DNA from: Faucicola sp048551375
GTDB taxonomy: Bacteria > Pseudomonadota > Gammaproteobacteria > Pseudomonadales > Moraxellaceae
DNA length: 64,000 bases
Direction: 5' to 3'
Assembly (NCBI RefSeq): GCF_048551375.1
Contig: NZ_JBLYZJ010000010.1
Location: forward strand, 1 to 64,000
The notes below the pieces were generated by a model. That model did no database searches, was not told the origin of the DNA, and was given only the letters and a program-made list of their open reading frames with translations. Position numbers and translations under genes: made by a program. This document shows positions 5,827-14,576 of the stretch, one piece after another. Within the stretch, counting starts at the first letter, position 1; each line of letters opens with the position of its first letter.

Positions 5827-8250
5827 TTATTCATCATTTTCATCAATGATTGACTGTTCTTGTGGGGTTAATGCCGAATGGATTGGCAAACGTAAACGAA
5901 ATACTGTACCAACTCCTTCTTTGGATTTGACCTCAATGCCACCGTGATGCTGTTCCATGATTTGTTGGCTAATTGCCATACCCAATCCTGTGCCTTCACC
6001 TGCTTTTTTGGTGGTAAAAAATGGCTCAAAAATCCGTGCTAAAGTCGCTTCACTCATACCATGACCATTGTCTTTGACATCAATATAAACCCAGTCATTA
6101 TCAGCATGGGTGCGAATATAAATTTTCCCTTCTTTACCTGTCGCAATGGCTTGGTGGGCATTGTTAAACAGATTTAGCAATACTTGATTCATCTGCGAAG
6201 GCGAGCAGGTAATCGAAGGTGTAGAGCCAAAGTCAGTTCTGACATCATGGTATTTAAGGTTATTTCTCACCATCGTTAATGCGGTATTGACACAGTCTTC
6301 AATGTTCACGCTTTTGACTTTACTTTCATCAATCCGAGCAAAGTTACGTAAATTGACCACCATATCCGAGATTTGTTCGATACCAAATAGCGAATCTTTG
6401 ACCAATTGTTCTAGCTCATCATTGATTTGGTCTTCATTCAATTCTTCATTAATTTGTAGCACATCCGCCAATACCGTTTGTATTGCCTCATCATCTTCGG
6501 CTTGAATGGCTTCGGTAAGCTGTTGCAAACCAACGCTTAACCCTTCATATTGGTGGGTGAGCATCTGAATCAATTCGAGGTTATTTTGTACATAAGATAA
6601 TGGCGTATTGACCTCATGTGCCACACCTGCCACCATTTGCCCCAGTGTTGCCATTTTTTCGGAGCGAATCAATTGCACTTGTGAGGCTTTTAGGTCAGAT
6701 AATGCCGTTTGCAAATCTTGGGTACGTTCGATGACCTTTTGTTCAAGTTGTTGGTTAATGGTCGCCAATTGCCCCTCATTGTCTTGAATCCGTTGAAGCA
6801 GGTTGCGTGTAGATTGATTTAACACACCGATTTCATCACGACCTTGGCTAAATCGGATATCGCTTAATTGATTGTATTGTTGTTTACCGATGACTTGCTC
6901 GGCAATCCCCACACGGTTACTAAAGCGTTTTAATGGCAATAAAATCATCGCTTGTAATAACAAATATACAAAGCCTGCCATCGCCACCAATGAGAATAAC
7001 AAAGCGGTCAATAATCGCCCTGTAAAGGCATCAGCAAACGCATTCACCCCTCGATTCGGTCTGACGCTGATAAGCTTCCAATGGGTTTGGGGTAATTGGA
7101 AAATATAGGCTTGGGCATCATCCCCCAAAAACTTGTCGCTACTCAAGGTAACATTGTCTAATAAATGTGACTTGAGGGCATTTTTGTCACTGGCATTGGC
7201 ACTGGCATTTGCACTGGTATTGGCATCAGCACTGCTATTTTCAAGCGTTTTATCAGTCGCCATTTGCTCATTGTTACTTTCATAAAATGCCAATAAATTT
7301 TGTAACGTTGAGCCTTTGGGTAAGTTATTTTGGCTATCATAGTCACTACTCGCTTCCAAGATATGGCTATCCGCCCCATAGGTTTTTGCCAGTTGTGCAA
7401 GCGACCCATTTAAGGTGGTGACTTCTTGATTAAGACGAGTGACCACAGGTTGTAACGCAGGGTTTTTTTGGGCAATATCATTCAGCGTGGCAGGCTTACC
7501 CGTTGAACTTAACACGGCAATTTTTTGGGTGTCTGAGCTAGCAATAATTTGCCCGCCATTATCCACCAACAACATATAGCCACTGCCAATGTTTTTTTGT
7601 AAATTCGCCAAAGTTTGCTGAATTTGCCCCAACGTGATATTGACCGTGGATGCCCCAAAAAACTGTTGATTACGGTCAATACGACTGCTACAGCTGACCG
7701 TCATCACCTGTTGGGCTTGCGAAGGGGCGACATTGCCCCAAATACAGCCTTGACTAGGCAATTGACGCATGGCATTAAACCACACTTGATTGAGATAATG
7801 GCTTTGGTCAAACTGTGCTGGATTGGCTGAAACATACTGACCATTATTGAGGGTTTTGACAAAGGTTTGTTGGTCTTTGCCATTAAACTGCCCCTTATCC
7901 ACCCAAATACCGCCACTGGTGACATACTGCTTAGGGGCTTTGGTAAAAATACGGCTCATCCCTGCTTCAAACAACGCATCATCCAATGGCAAAACTTCGG
8001 CAAAGCTTTGCATTTTGAGGGCAATCTGCTCAGTACGATAGAGGTCTTGGGATAAAATATTGACGGTACGCTCACCATTTTCGATGATACGCTTTTCGGA
8101 CTCAAGGCGAACTTGCGGATAATTTTCAACCTTAATGGTATAAATAACCGCAATCGTCACCAATGAAAATAACAACAACAGTGCCAATGCCATCTTGGTA
8201 TTGATACTGTCAAATAAAGCAACCTGCCGTTGCGAAGACAACTGTGCCAT
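5827..8250 (-). CDS. Membrane sensor histidine kinase with extracellular cache-type domain
   Basis: An 807-residue kinase. A first transmembrane helix (about 16-36) is followed by a roughly 375-residue periplasmic sensor of double-cache appearance (SGYMLLVDNGGQIIASS). A second helix (about 412-437), a HAMP-like linker and a coiled coil come next. The HisKA box GVAHEVNTPLSYV has its phosphorylated His near residue 545. The ATPase domain shows the N box NLFNNAHQAI, DNGHGM, FFTTKKAGEGTGLGM and a terminal GVGTVFRLRLP. The sensor contains a low-complexity Ser-Ala-Asn repeat near residue 345. It is transcribed with the dual-receiver gene downstream. The ligand is unknown; cache domains usually bind small amino or carboxylic acids. 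Confidence 0.9.
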   Translation of the reverse strand: MAQLSSQRQVALFDSINTKMALALLLLFSLVTIAVIYTIKVENYPQVRLESEKRIIENGERTVNILSQDLYRTEQIALKMQSFAEVLPLDDALFEAGMSRIFTKAPKQYVTSGGIWVDKGQFNGKDQQTFVKTLNNGQYVSANPAQFDQSHYLNQVWFNAMRQLPSQGCIWGNVAPSQAQQVMTVSCSSRIDRNQQFFGASTVNITLGQIQQTLANLQKNIGSGYMLLVDNGGQIIASSDTQKIAVLSSTGKPATLNDIAQKNPALQPVVTRLNQEVTTLNGSLAQLAKTYGADSHILEASSDYDSQNNLPKGSTLQNLLAFYESNNEQMATDKTLENSSADANTSANASANASDKNALKSHLLDNVTLSSDKFLGDDAQAYIFQLPQTHWKLISVRPNRGVNAFADAFTGRLLTALLFSLVAMAGFVYLLLQAMILLPLKRFSNRVGIAEQVIGKQQYNQLSDIRFSQGRDEIGVLNQSTRNLLQRIQDNEGQLATINQQLEQKVIERTQDLQTALSDLKASQVQLIRSEKMATLGQMVAGVAHEVNTPLSYVQNNLELIQMLTHQYEGLSVGLQQLTEAIQAEDDEAIQTVLADVLQINEELNEDQINDELEQLVKDSLFGIEQISDMVVNLRNFARIDESKVKSVNIEDCVNTALTMVRNNLKYHDVRTDFGSTPSITCSPSQMNQVLLNLFNNAHQAIATGKEGKIYIRTHADNDWVYIDVKDNGHGMSEATLARIFEPFFTTKKAGEGTGLGMAISQQIMEQHHGGIEVKSKEGVGTVFRLRLPIHSALTPQEQSIIDENDE

Positions 8251-8437
8251 ACAGAACCATCCTTAGTTCTATTTCAACGTATTATTACCTGTATTAAACG
8301 CTGTTTTGACAGATTTTGCAAGTGCATAACAATATATCAGCGTACACCAATAAATGATTGTCCTAATCCCAAAAATAGTCTATAGTTAATCACATAATTT
8401 GTTACACTTTTAGGTTTTTTATCACAGGAGTATTTTT

Positions 8438-9598
8438 ATGGCTACCACCCCTAATAACCGCCGTACCACCTCTCGTAAACCAGCCCCAAAAGTCGAAGCG
8501 GTTGAACAACCCTACGAAACCGACCCAAAAGCCTTGCTAGAACAATCACAACAAGCAGGCGTCAGCGAAAAAGCCAACGCCAAAAAACGTGCGATGGAAA
8601 GCGTGATGACAGCAGATTTGAAAGCAGGTAACATCGAAAAAATGACAGAGCATTTACAAGCTATCTTGGATGGTATGTCAGCAGATGAAGTGAACGAAGT
8701 CAAAAAATTATTTGGCACGCCTACCCCTGTGTATCATGGCAAAGTCAATAAAGACGATGAACTGGCTAGTAACTGGCGTGATGGCGGTTATCCCTACAAA
8801 AATCGTATGTCACGTAAAAACTACGAAGCCCAAAAATATGAACTACAAGTCGAATTGCTTAAACTACAAAAATGGGTCAAAGAAACAGGACAAAAAATTG
8901 TCATCATCTTTGAAGGACGTGACGCCGCTGGTAAAGGTGGTACAATCAAACGCTTTATGGAACACCTAAACCCTCGTGGTGCGAAAGTCATCGCCCTCGA
9001 AAAACCAACCGAACAAGAAGCAGGTCAATGGTATTTCCAACGCTATATCAACCACTTACCTACCAAAGGTGAAATTGTATTGTTTGACCGTTCATGGTAT
9101 AACCGTGCAGGCGTAGAGCGTGTGATGGGCTTTTGTACCGAAGAACAATACAACGACTTTATGCGTCAAGTACCTGAATTTGAAAAACATTTGATTAGCT
9201 CTGGTATTCATTTAATCAAATTCTGGTTCTCGGTCAGCCGTGAAGAACAACGTCGCCGTTTTGCCGAACGTGAAGCCCACCCACTCAAACAATGGAAACT
9301 ATCACCGATTGATAAAGCCTCATTGGATAAATGGGATGACTATACCCTTGCCAAAGAAACCATGTTCTTTAATACCGACAGTGCCGAATCCCCTTGGATT
9401 GTCATCAAGTCTACCGACAAAAAACGTGCCAGACTCAATGCCATGCGTTATGTGTTAAATAAACTACCGTATGACAACAAAGACCCTAAAGTCATCGGCA
9501 CAGTTGACCCATTGATTGTCGGTCGTGCAGGGGCATTATACGAAAAAGGCGAACATTCTGAATTGGCAGTGCCGTACAGCCCCATTCAGTCAAAATAA
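8438..9598 (+). CDS. ppk2: Polyphosphate kinase 2 (PPK2 family)
   Basis: A 386-residue cytosolic enzyme that transfers phosphate between polyphosphate and nucleoside di/triphosphates. The Walker A motif is FEGRDAAGKGG near residue 158, and the Walker B/lid signatures are IVLFDRSWYNRAGVERVMGF near 217 and FWFSVSREEQRRRF. The catalytic domain spans about residues 110-360; the first 100 residues are a charged Lys/Ala-rich extension. A CAGGAG site precedes the ATG and a strong terminator follows, so it is probably transcribed alone. The single catalytic domain suggests class I, though class cannot be settled by eye. Confidence 0.93.
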   Translation: MATTPNNRRTTSRKPAPKVEAVEQPYETDPKALLEQSQQAGVSEKANAKKRAMESVMTADLKAGNIEKMTEHLQAILDGMSADEVNEVKKLFGTPTPVYHGKVNKDDELASNWRDGGYPYKNRMSRKNYEAQKYELQVELLKLQKWVKETGQKIVIIFEGRDAAGKGGTIKRFMEHLNPRGAKVIALEKPTEQEAGQWYFQRYINHLPTKGEIVLFDRSWYNRAGVERVMGFCTEEQYNDFMRQVPEFEKHLISSGIHLIKFWFSVSREEQRRRFAEREAHPLKQWKLSPIDKASLDKWDDYTLAKETMFFNTDSAESPWIVIKSTDKKRARLNAMRYVLNKLPYDNKDPKVIGTVDPLIVGRAGALYEKGEHSELAVPYSPIQSK

Positions 9599-9624
9599 TT
9601 AATGACAAATCATTGTTTTTATCA

Positions 9625-9656
9625 AAACCACTGTTAAACTAAACAGTGGTTTTTTA
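9625..9656 (+). terminator. Rho-independent terminator of ppk2
   Basis: AAACCACTGTT and AACAGTGGTTT form an 11-bp stem with a short loop followed by a T-run, 27 bp after the ppk2 stop codon. Confidence 0.88.
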
Positions 9657-9679
9657 TTATCAAAATCAAGGAAATCCCT

Positions 9680-10516
9680 ATGCAATTATTTGACAAATCA
9701 CCCACGCCCTCAACCAACGTCACACTAATGGCGGAGGTTGCTACCTTATTAAAGCCTATGTTTGAGGGTGCGGATGATGGTCAAATCAACGATTGCCAAG
9801 CCAGTGATTGCCGAGCCAGTGATGAACAAATCACCCCATCAAATTTACCCACCATTTATGTCAAATTGGTCAAAACTACCCAGTTTTTATTTGTATTATT
9901 TGACACGGCAAGCCCAATGGCAACCGATTCATCGACAGCGATTCAAGCAGGCATTGCCAGTCATTTTGCTACCGTCAATCCGTTGGCGTTAGAGCGAGAA
10001 TTAAGGCAAGATTATTTGTGGGAAAAAACTTGTTTTGAATGTTTTATCAGTGGTGATAGCCCTATTGAGGACAGAGCCAACAGCCCTTATTTAGAAATCA
10101 ATCTTGCACCGCAGGGGGCGTTTAATCTGTATTATTTTGACAGCTACCGCACACCTAGCCAAATGCCCCCTAGACGCTTGCCAGTCGAGGCATTGGATTA
10201 TGGCAAGGACATCAATTTTTTTAATCAGCCAATGGACAGCTCATTGGGATTTTGGCAGTCTGCCAGTCGTGAAATGCTCGATGAAGTGCAATGGCTGGCA
10301 CAAGCTTATCCGCTCGCCTCTTTGCATCATCGTACAGCGATGGTGTTGCGATTGGAGGCATTAACAACAATTTTACCAATACCAAAAGGGGAATTGTTGG
10401 TCAATCCGTGCTGGGTGTATCAGTCACAAGCGGATAAACCTGTGTTAAGCTATTGGGCAAGTCATCATGTCAGTCCGCCTGATTTCCATGATAAATCGGT
10501 GTGGCAAAATATATAA
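9680..10516 (+). CDS. DOMON-like domain protein of unknown function
   Basis: A 278-residue cytosolic-looking protein without signal peptide or membrane helix. The centre has the pattern seen in DOMON-like conserved proteins of Acinetobacter and cyanobacteria: LWEKTCFECFISG, then YLEINLAPQGAFNLYYFDSY, ending in NPCWVY. Residues 35-50 contain a Cys/Ala/Ser/Asp-rich insertion made of short repeats (DCQASDCRASD). The start has an AAGGAAATCCC site. The next gene begins 34 bp downstream and may be co-transcribed. The function is not known for this family. Confidence 0.7.
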   Translation: MQLFDKSPTPSTNVTLMAEVATLLKPMFEGADDGQINDCQASDCRASDEQITPSNLPTIYVKLVKTTQFLFVLFDTASPMATDSSTAIQAGIASHFATVNPLALERELRQDYLWEKTCFECFISGDSPIEDRANSPYLEINLAPQGAFNLYYFDSYRTPSQMPPRRLPVEALDYGKDINFFNQPMDSSLGFWQSASREMLDEVQWLAQAYPLASLHHRTAMVLRLEALTTILPIPKGELLVNPCWVYQSQADKPVLSYWASHHVSPPDFHDKSVWQNI

Positions 10517-10550
10517 AATGGTGCATAAAACGCCTTACTTGGAGAACCCT

Positions 10551-12134
10551 ATGCTCACCGATAAAAAAGCCTTGCCCATTGGCATTCAGACATTCGCAAA
10601 AATCAGAGAAGGTCATTATCATTATGTCGATAAAACAGGCTATATTTTTGAGCTGGTAAAAGAGCAATTTATCTTTTTATCTCGCCCTAGACGGTTTGGT
10701 AAAAGTTTGACGTTAGATACCATTGCCGAGTTGTTTCAAGCGAATCAAGCCTTGTTTAAGGGCTTGATCATCTATGATCAATGGGATTGGTCTATCGCTT
10801 ATCCAGTGATACGGCTTAGTTTTGTGATTGATGGCATCGAGAGTGTTGAGCAGTTAAAGCATGGTATTCATTTACAGTTACAACAAAACGCCCAACGACT
10901 GGGGATTGGTTTAGCTGATGAGCCGAATGTCGGCTGGTTGTTTGAGGCATTAATTAGCACCGTTAGCCAACATTATCAGCAACGTGTGGTGGTGTTGATT
11001 GATGAGTATGACAAGCCCATTTTAGATAATTTGACAAATCCCAGCGTGGCTCGGGCGATACGTGATACGTTACGCAGTTTTTATTCGGTGATTAAAGCCC
11101 AAGACCGCAATATTCACTTTGCCATGCTGACAGGGGTGTCAAAGTTTAGTAAGGTAAATTTATTTTCTGGCTTAAACAACTTGCTGGATGTCACGTTAGA
11201 CAGCCGATTTTCTGCGATTTGTGGCTATACCCAAGCTGAGCTACAAGCAACGTTTGCTGACTTATTGGCTAACGTGGATTTGAATCAGCTCAAAAATTGG
11301 TATAACGGCTATAATTGGACAGGTGAGCGTGTGTATAATCCTTTTGATGTGCTGTTGTTTTTGACCAATTATCGCTATGAAGCACATTGGTTTGCCACAG
11401 GTTCGCCGACCTTTTTATTGGATAAACTGTGGTCTGAGGCAGTGGATATCACGCAAATACAAAATACCTTGACGGATGGGGCGTTGCTATCACAATTTGA
11501 TGTGGGGGATATTAGCCCTATTGCTTTGCTATTTCAGACAGGCTATCTGACCATTGAGGCATGGCATCAATTACCGTATGGGGTTTTTTATACGCTTAAA
11601 TTGCCCAATATCGAAGTTCAGCAAAGCCTAAATCATGCGATTTTGGGTAAATACCTGCCATTAAAACCCAGTGAAATCACCCAAAGCCAAAGCCGATTGT
11701 ATCAAAGTTTTGTGCATGATGATATTGAGCAATTGTTTGCAGTCATTCGCAGTTTTTTTGCCAGTATTCCGCATGATTGGCATCGTAATAATAACATTGC
11801 CCATTTTGAAGGGTATTGGGCATCGGTTTTTTATGCGTATTTTGCCAGTATTGGCTTGCCGATTCGAGTGGAAGATACCACCAGTCAAGGGCGTATGGAT
11901 ATGGTCGTGAGCTTTGCCAATCGCCTGTATATTTTTGAGTTTAAAGTGCTGACCAAATCCAGTGATCCCACCCCAAATCATCAAGGATTACAACAGATTA
12001 AAGAGAAAAATTATTTTGCCAAATATCAAGCTGAGTTTGGGCAAATTTATTTGATTGGGGTGGATTTTTTTGAGCAGGAACGTAGCGTAAACTTTGCCTA
12101 TCAACAGCTTGATGACGCTATTGCGGATAGCTAA
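10551..12134 (+). CDS. AAA-ATPase-like / PD-(D/E)XK nuclease superfamily protein
   Basis: A 527-residue protein of the widespread family with an N-terminal AAA-ATPase-like domain and a C-terminal PD-(D/E)XK nuclease-like domain. Residues 5-40 have the signature IGIQTFAKIREGHYHYVDKT, followed by the nucleotide-binding element SRPRRFGKSLTLDTI and the Walker B-like VVVLIDEYDKPI. The C-terminal third has GRMDMVV...YIFEFKV, matching the D-(E)XK catalytic pattern. The start at 10551 is preferred because GGAGAA lies 6 bp upstream; the frame stays open upstream to 10467 but that part overlaps the previous gene. The biological role is unestablished; members are patchily distributed and often found in accessory regions. 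Confidence 0.8.
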   Translation: MLTDKKALPIGIQTFAKIREGHYHYVDKTGYIFELVKEQFIFLSRPRRFGKSLTLDTIAELFQANQALFKGLIIYDQWDWSIAYPVIRLSFVIDGIESVEQLKHGIHLQLQQNAQRLGIGLADEPNVGWLFEALISTVSQHYQQRVVVLIDEYDKPILDNLTNPSVARAIRDTLRSFYSVIKAQDRNIHFAMLTGVSKFSKVNLFSGLNNLLDVTLDSRFSAICGYTQAELQATFADLLANVDLNQLKNWYNGYNWTGERVYNPFDVLLFLTNYRYEAHWFATGSPTFLLDKLWSEAVDITQIQNTLTDGALLSQFDVGDISPIALLFQTGYLTIEAWHQLPYGVFYTLKLPNIEVQQSLNHAILGKYLPLKPSEITQSQSRLYQSFVHDDIEQLFAVIRSFFASIPHDWHRNNNIAHFEGYWASVFYAYFASIGLPIRVEDTTSQGRMDMVVSFANRLYIFEFKVLTKSSDPTPNHQGLQQIKEKNYFAKYQAEFGQIYLIGVDFFEQERSVNFAYQQLDDAIADS

Positions 12135-12224
12135 TGGGTTTTTGGCTAAAAATTTCCATTTCCCCAACTTCGCTATTTTTTGTTACACTAACGCATATTT
12201 TATTGTTACCAACACGAGAACCCT

Positions 12225-13520
12225 ATGAATTCAGCCACCAATCAACTGTTATTTAAACAAGCCAAAGCCCATATCGCAGGGGGCGTGAACTCGCCTGTGC
12301 GTGCATTCGCAGGGGTGGGTGGTACGCCTGTGTTTATCAGCCGTGCCAAAGGCTCAAAAATCTACGACACCGAGGGCAATCCTTACATTGACTATGTGGG
12401 TTCATGGGGGCCGATGATTTTGGGGCATACCCATCCGCATATCATCGAAGCGGTCAAAAATGCCGCCGATGACGGCTTGAGCTTTGGCGCACCAACGACT
12501 TATGAAACCACGGTGGCGGATAAAATCTGTGAGATTATTCCCAGTGTGGAAATGATTCGCATGACCAGCTCTGGTACAGAAGCCACCATGTCAGCGATTC
12601 GCCTCGCTCGTGGCTATACAGGGCGTGATAAAATTGTCAAATTTGAGGGCTGTTATCACGGTCATAGCGATAGCCTTTTGGTAAAAGCAGGCTCTGGGAT
12701 GCTCGATATCGGTGAGCCAACCTCGAAAGGCGTACCTGCTGACTTTGCCAAACATACCATCACCTTGCCATATAACGATATCGAGGCGTTACAGCAATGT
12801 TTTGCCAAGTTTGGGCAAGAGATTGCAGGGGTGATTGTCGAACCTGTGGCAGGTAATATGAACATGATTATCCCAACCCAAGCCTTCCATGATGCGTTAC
12901 GTCAGATTTGTACCGATAATGGGGCGGTATTGATTTTTGATGAAGTGATGACAGGCTTTCGTGTTGGTCTAAAATCGGCTCAAGCCCACTTTAACATCAC
13001 CCCAGATTTGACCACCTTTGGCAAAATCATTGGGGCAGGCTTACCTGTGGGGGCATTTGGTGGCAAACGTGAAATCATGGAACACATTGCACCGCTAGGG
13101 GGTGTGTATCAAGCAGGCACATTGGCAGGCAATCCATTGGCAATGCGAGCAGGGATTGCGATGTTTGACTTGCTGGCAGTGGATGGTTTTTATGAAGCGT
13201 TAAGCGAAAAAGTCGTGTATCTTACCGATGGCTTAGAAAAACTTGCCAAAGAAGCAAGCATTGGGCTAAAAACCACCCGTTTGGGCGGTATGTTTGGTAT
13301 TTATTTCACAGATGGTGAATTGCCACAAAACTTCCAACAAGTCATGCAGTGCGATGCCGAAAAATTTGCCACCTTCTTTCATGGTATGCTGGAGCGTGGG
13401 ATTTATCTTGCACCGTCTGCATTTGAAGTGGGCTTTATGAGCAGTGAGCATAGTCAAGCGGATTTGGATGAAACACTTGCCAAAGCAAAAGAAGTATTTG
13501 CCAAAATGCGTGCTGTTTAA
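12225..13520 (+). CDS. hemL: Glutamate-1-semialdehyde 2,1-aminomutase
   Basis: A 431-residue PLP enzyme that converts glutamate-1-semialdehyde to 5-aminolevulinate in the C5 haem pathway. The length is normal. Family signatures are AHIAGGVNSPVRAF near the N-terminus, SSGTEATMSAIRLARG, FEGCYHGHSDSLLVKAG, the Asp in LIFDEVMTGFR and the PLP-binding Lys in TTFGKIIGAGLPVGAFGG (about residue 266). Its stop overlaps the hypE stop of the opposite strand by a few bases (convergent genes), leaving no room for a separate terminator. Confidence 0.97.
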   Translation: MNSATNQLLFKQAKAHIAGGVNSPVRAFAGVGGTPVFISRAKGSKIYDTEGNPYIDYVGSWGPMILGHTHPHIIEAVKNAADDGLSFGAPTTYETTVADKICEIIPSVEMIRMTSSGTEATMSAIRLARGYTGRDKIVKFEGCYHGHSDSLLVKAGSGMLDIGEPTSKGVPADFAKHTITLPYNDIEALQQCFAKFGQEIAGVIVEPVAGNMNMIIPTQAFHDALRQICTDNGAVLIFDEVMTGFRVGLKSAQAHFNITPDLTTFGKIIGAGLPVGAFGGKREIMEHIAPLGGVYQAGTLAGNPLAMRAGIAMFDLLAVDGFYEALSEKVVYLTDGLEKLAKEASIGLKTTRLGGMFGIYFTDGELPQNFQQVMQCDAEKFATFFHGMLERGIYLAPSAFEVGFMSSEHSQADLDETLAKAKEVFAKMRAV

Positions 13521-14572
13521 CAAATTCTCGGCAACGGCTCACCACTAAGCCAATCCACCATGCGTAATCCCCCAATTTGGGTTTGCATTTGGATAAAATG
13601 ATTGGGGTCAGCCACCACTTCACCAATCACGCTGGCTTGTTGGGTCAGTGGGTTGGCTCGCAAAGTCGCCAATGCCAACTCTTGGTACGCAGGCGATACA
13701 ATGGCAATAAACTTGCCTTCATTGGCGATATATAATGGGTCAAGCCCCAATAGTTCACACGCCCCATACACTTGCGGATGAATGACAATGGCGGATTCTT
13801 GTAGTCGCATACCGACTTGGGATTGCTCGGCAATTTCGTTCAAGGTGGTGGCAAGTCCGCCTCGTGTAGGGTCACGCAACACCTTAATCGCCCCACTTGG
13901 CAAGGCATCACACAACTCACCCACCACTTGAGCCAATGATGCACAATCTGACTCGATAGCACTGTCAAAGGCAAGCGATTCACGTTGGGACAGCACCGCC
14001 ATACCGTGGTCAGCGATACTCCCCGACAAAATCACCACGTCACCGACTTCTGCATTGCGTCCGCTTGGTTGGTGCTTGGCAGTCACCGCCCCAACCCCAG
14101 TGGTGCTGATAAACACGCCATCGGCTTTGCCACGTTCCACCACTTTGGTATCACCTGCCACGATGACGACATTGGCGATATTGGCAGAAGTTGCCATCGA
14201 CTGAATGATTTTTTGTAAATCCGCTAAAGCAAACCCTGCTTCGATAATAAAACTACAGGTCAAATATAACGGCTTTGCTCCCATCATCGCAAGGTCATTG
14301 ACCGTGCCATTCACCGCCAATGTGCCGATATCACCGCCTGCAAAAAACAACGGCTGAACCACATGGGCATCGGTACTCATCACCAACTGCTCACCCTCGC
14401 CCAAACTTGGTAGCCTTGCCCCATCATCACCTTGCCCCAAATAAGGGTTGTGAAAATATTTGGCAAATAGCTCGTCAATCAGTTGCTTAGAGGCTCGACC
14501 CCCTGCCCCATGATTCATGTCAATCACCCCATGCTTGAGGTCAAGGGGGCGGATATACGGTTTTTTTGACAT
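13517..14572 (-). CDS. hypE: Hydrogenase maturation factor HypE
   Basis: A 351-residue protein that dehydrates the carbamoyl group passed from HypF on its C-terminal cysteine, making the thiocyanate used for the cyanide ligands of the NiFe site. The mature C-terminus PRIC is intact. Other signatures are DMNHGAGGRAS, GQGDDGA and DPTRGGLATTLNEIA of the PurM-like fold. The start at 14572 (MSKKPYIRPL) is chosen because it lies 4 bp after the hypD stop with a GGAG site. A longer open frame upstream overlaps hypD and is not credible. It is the last gene of the hydrogenase operon. Confidence 0.95.
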   Translation of the reverse strand: MSKKPYIRPLDLKHGVIDMNHGAGGRASKQLIDELFAKYFHNPYLGQGDDGARLPSLGEGEQLVMSTDAHVVQPLFFAGGDIGTLAVNGTVNDLAMMGAKPLYLTCSFIIEAGFALADLQKIIQSMATSANIANVVIVAGDTKVVERGKADGVFISTTGVGAVTAKHQPSGRNAEVGDVVILSGSIADHGMAVLSQRESLAFDSAIESDCASLAQVVGELCDALPSGAIKVLRDPTRGGLATTLNEIAEQSQVGMRLQESAIVIHPQVYGACELLGLDPLYIANEGKFIAIVSPAYQELALATLRANPLTQQASVIGEVVADPNHFIQMQTQIGGLRMVDWLSGEPLPRIC

Positions 14573-14576
14573 TGTA

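Noticed and set aside
6287..6505. Plus-strand frames opposite the kinase, hydrogenase and transglutaminase genes
   Set aside because: Many open frames lie antisense to long coding genes here; none has a start signal or recognisable product.
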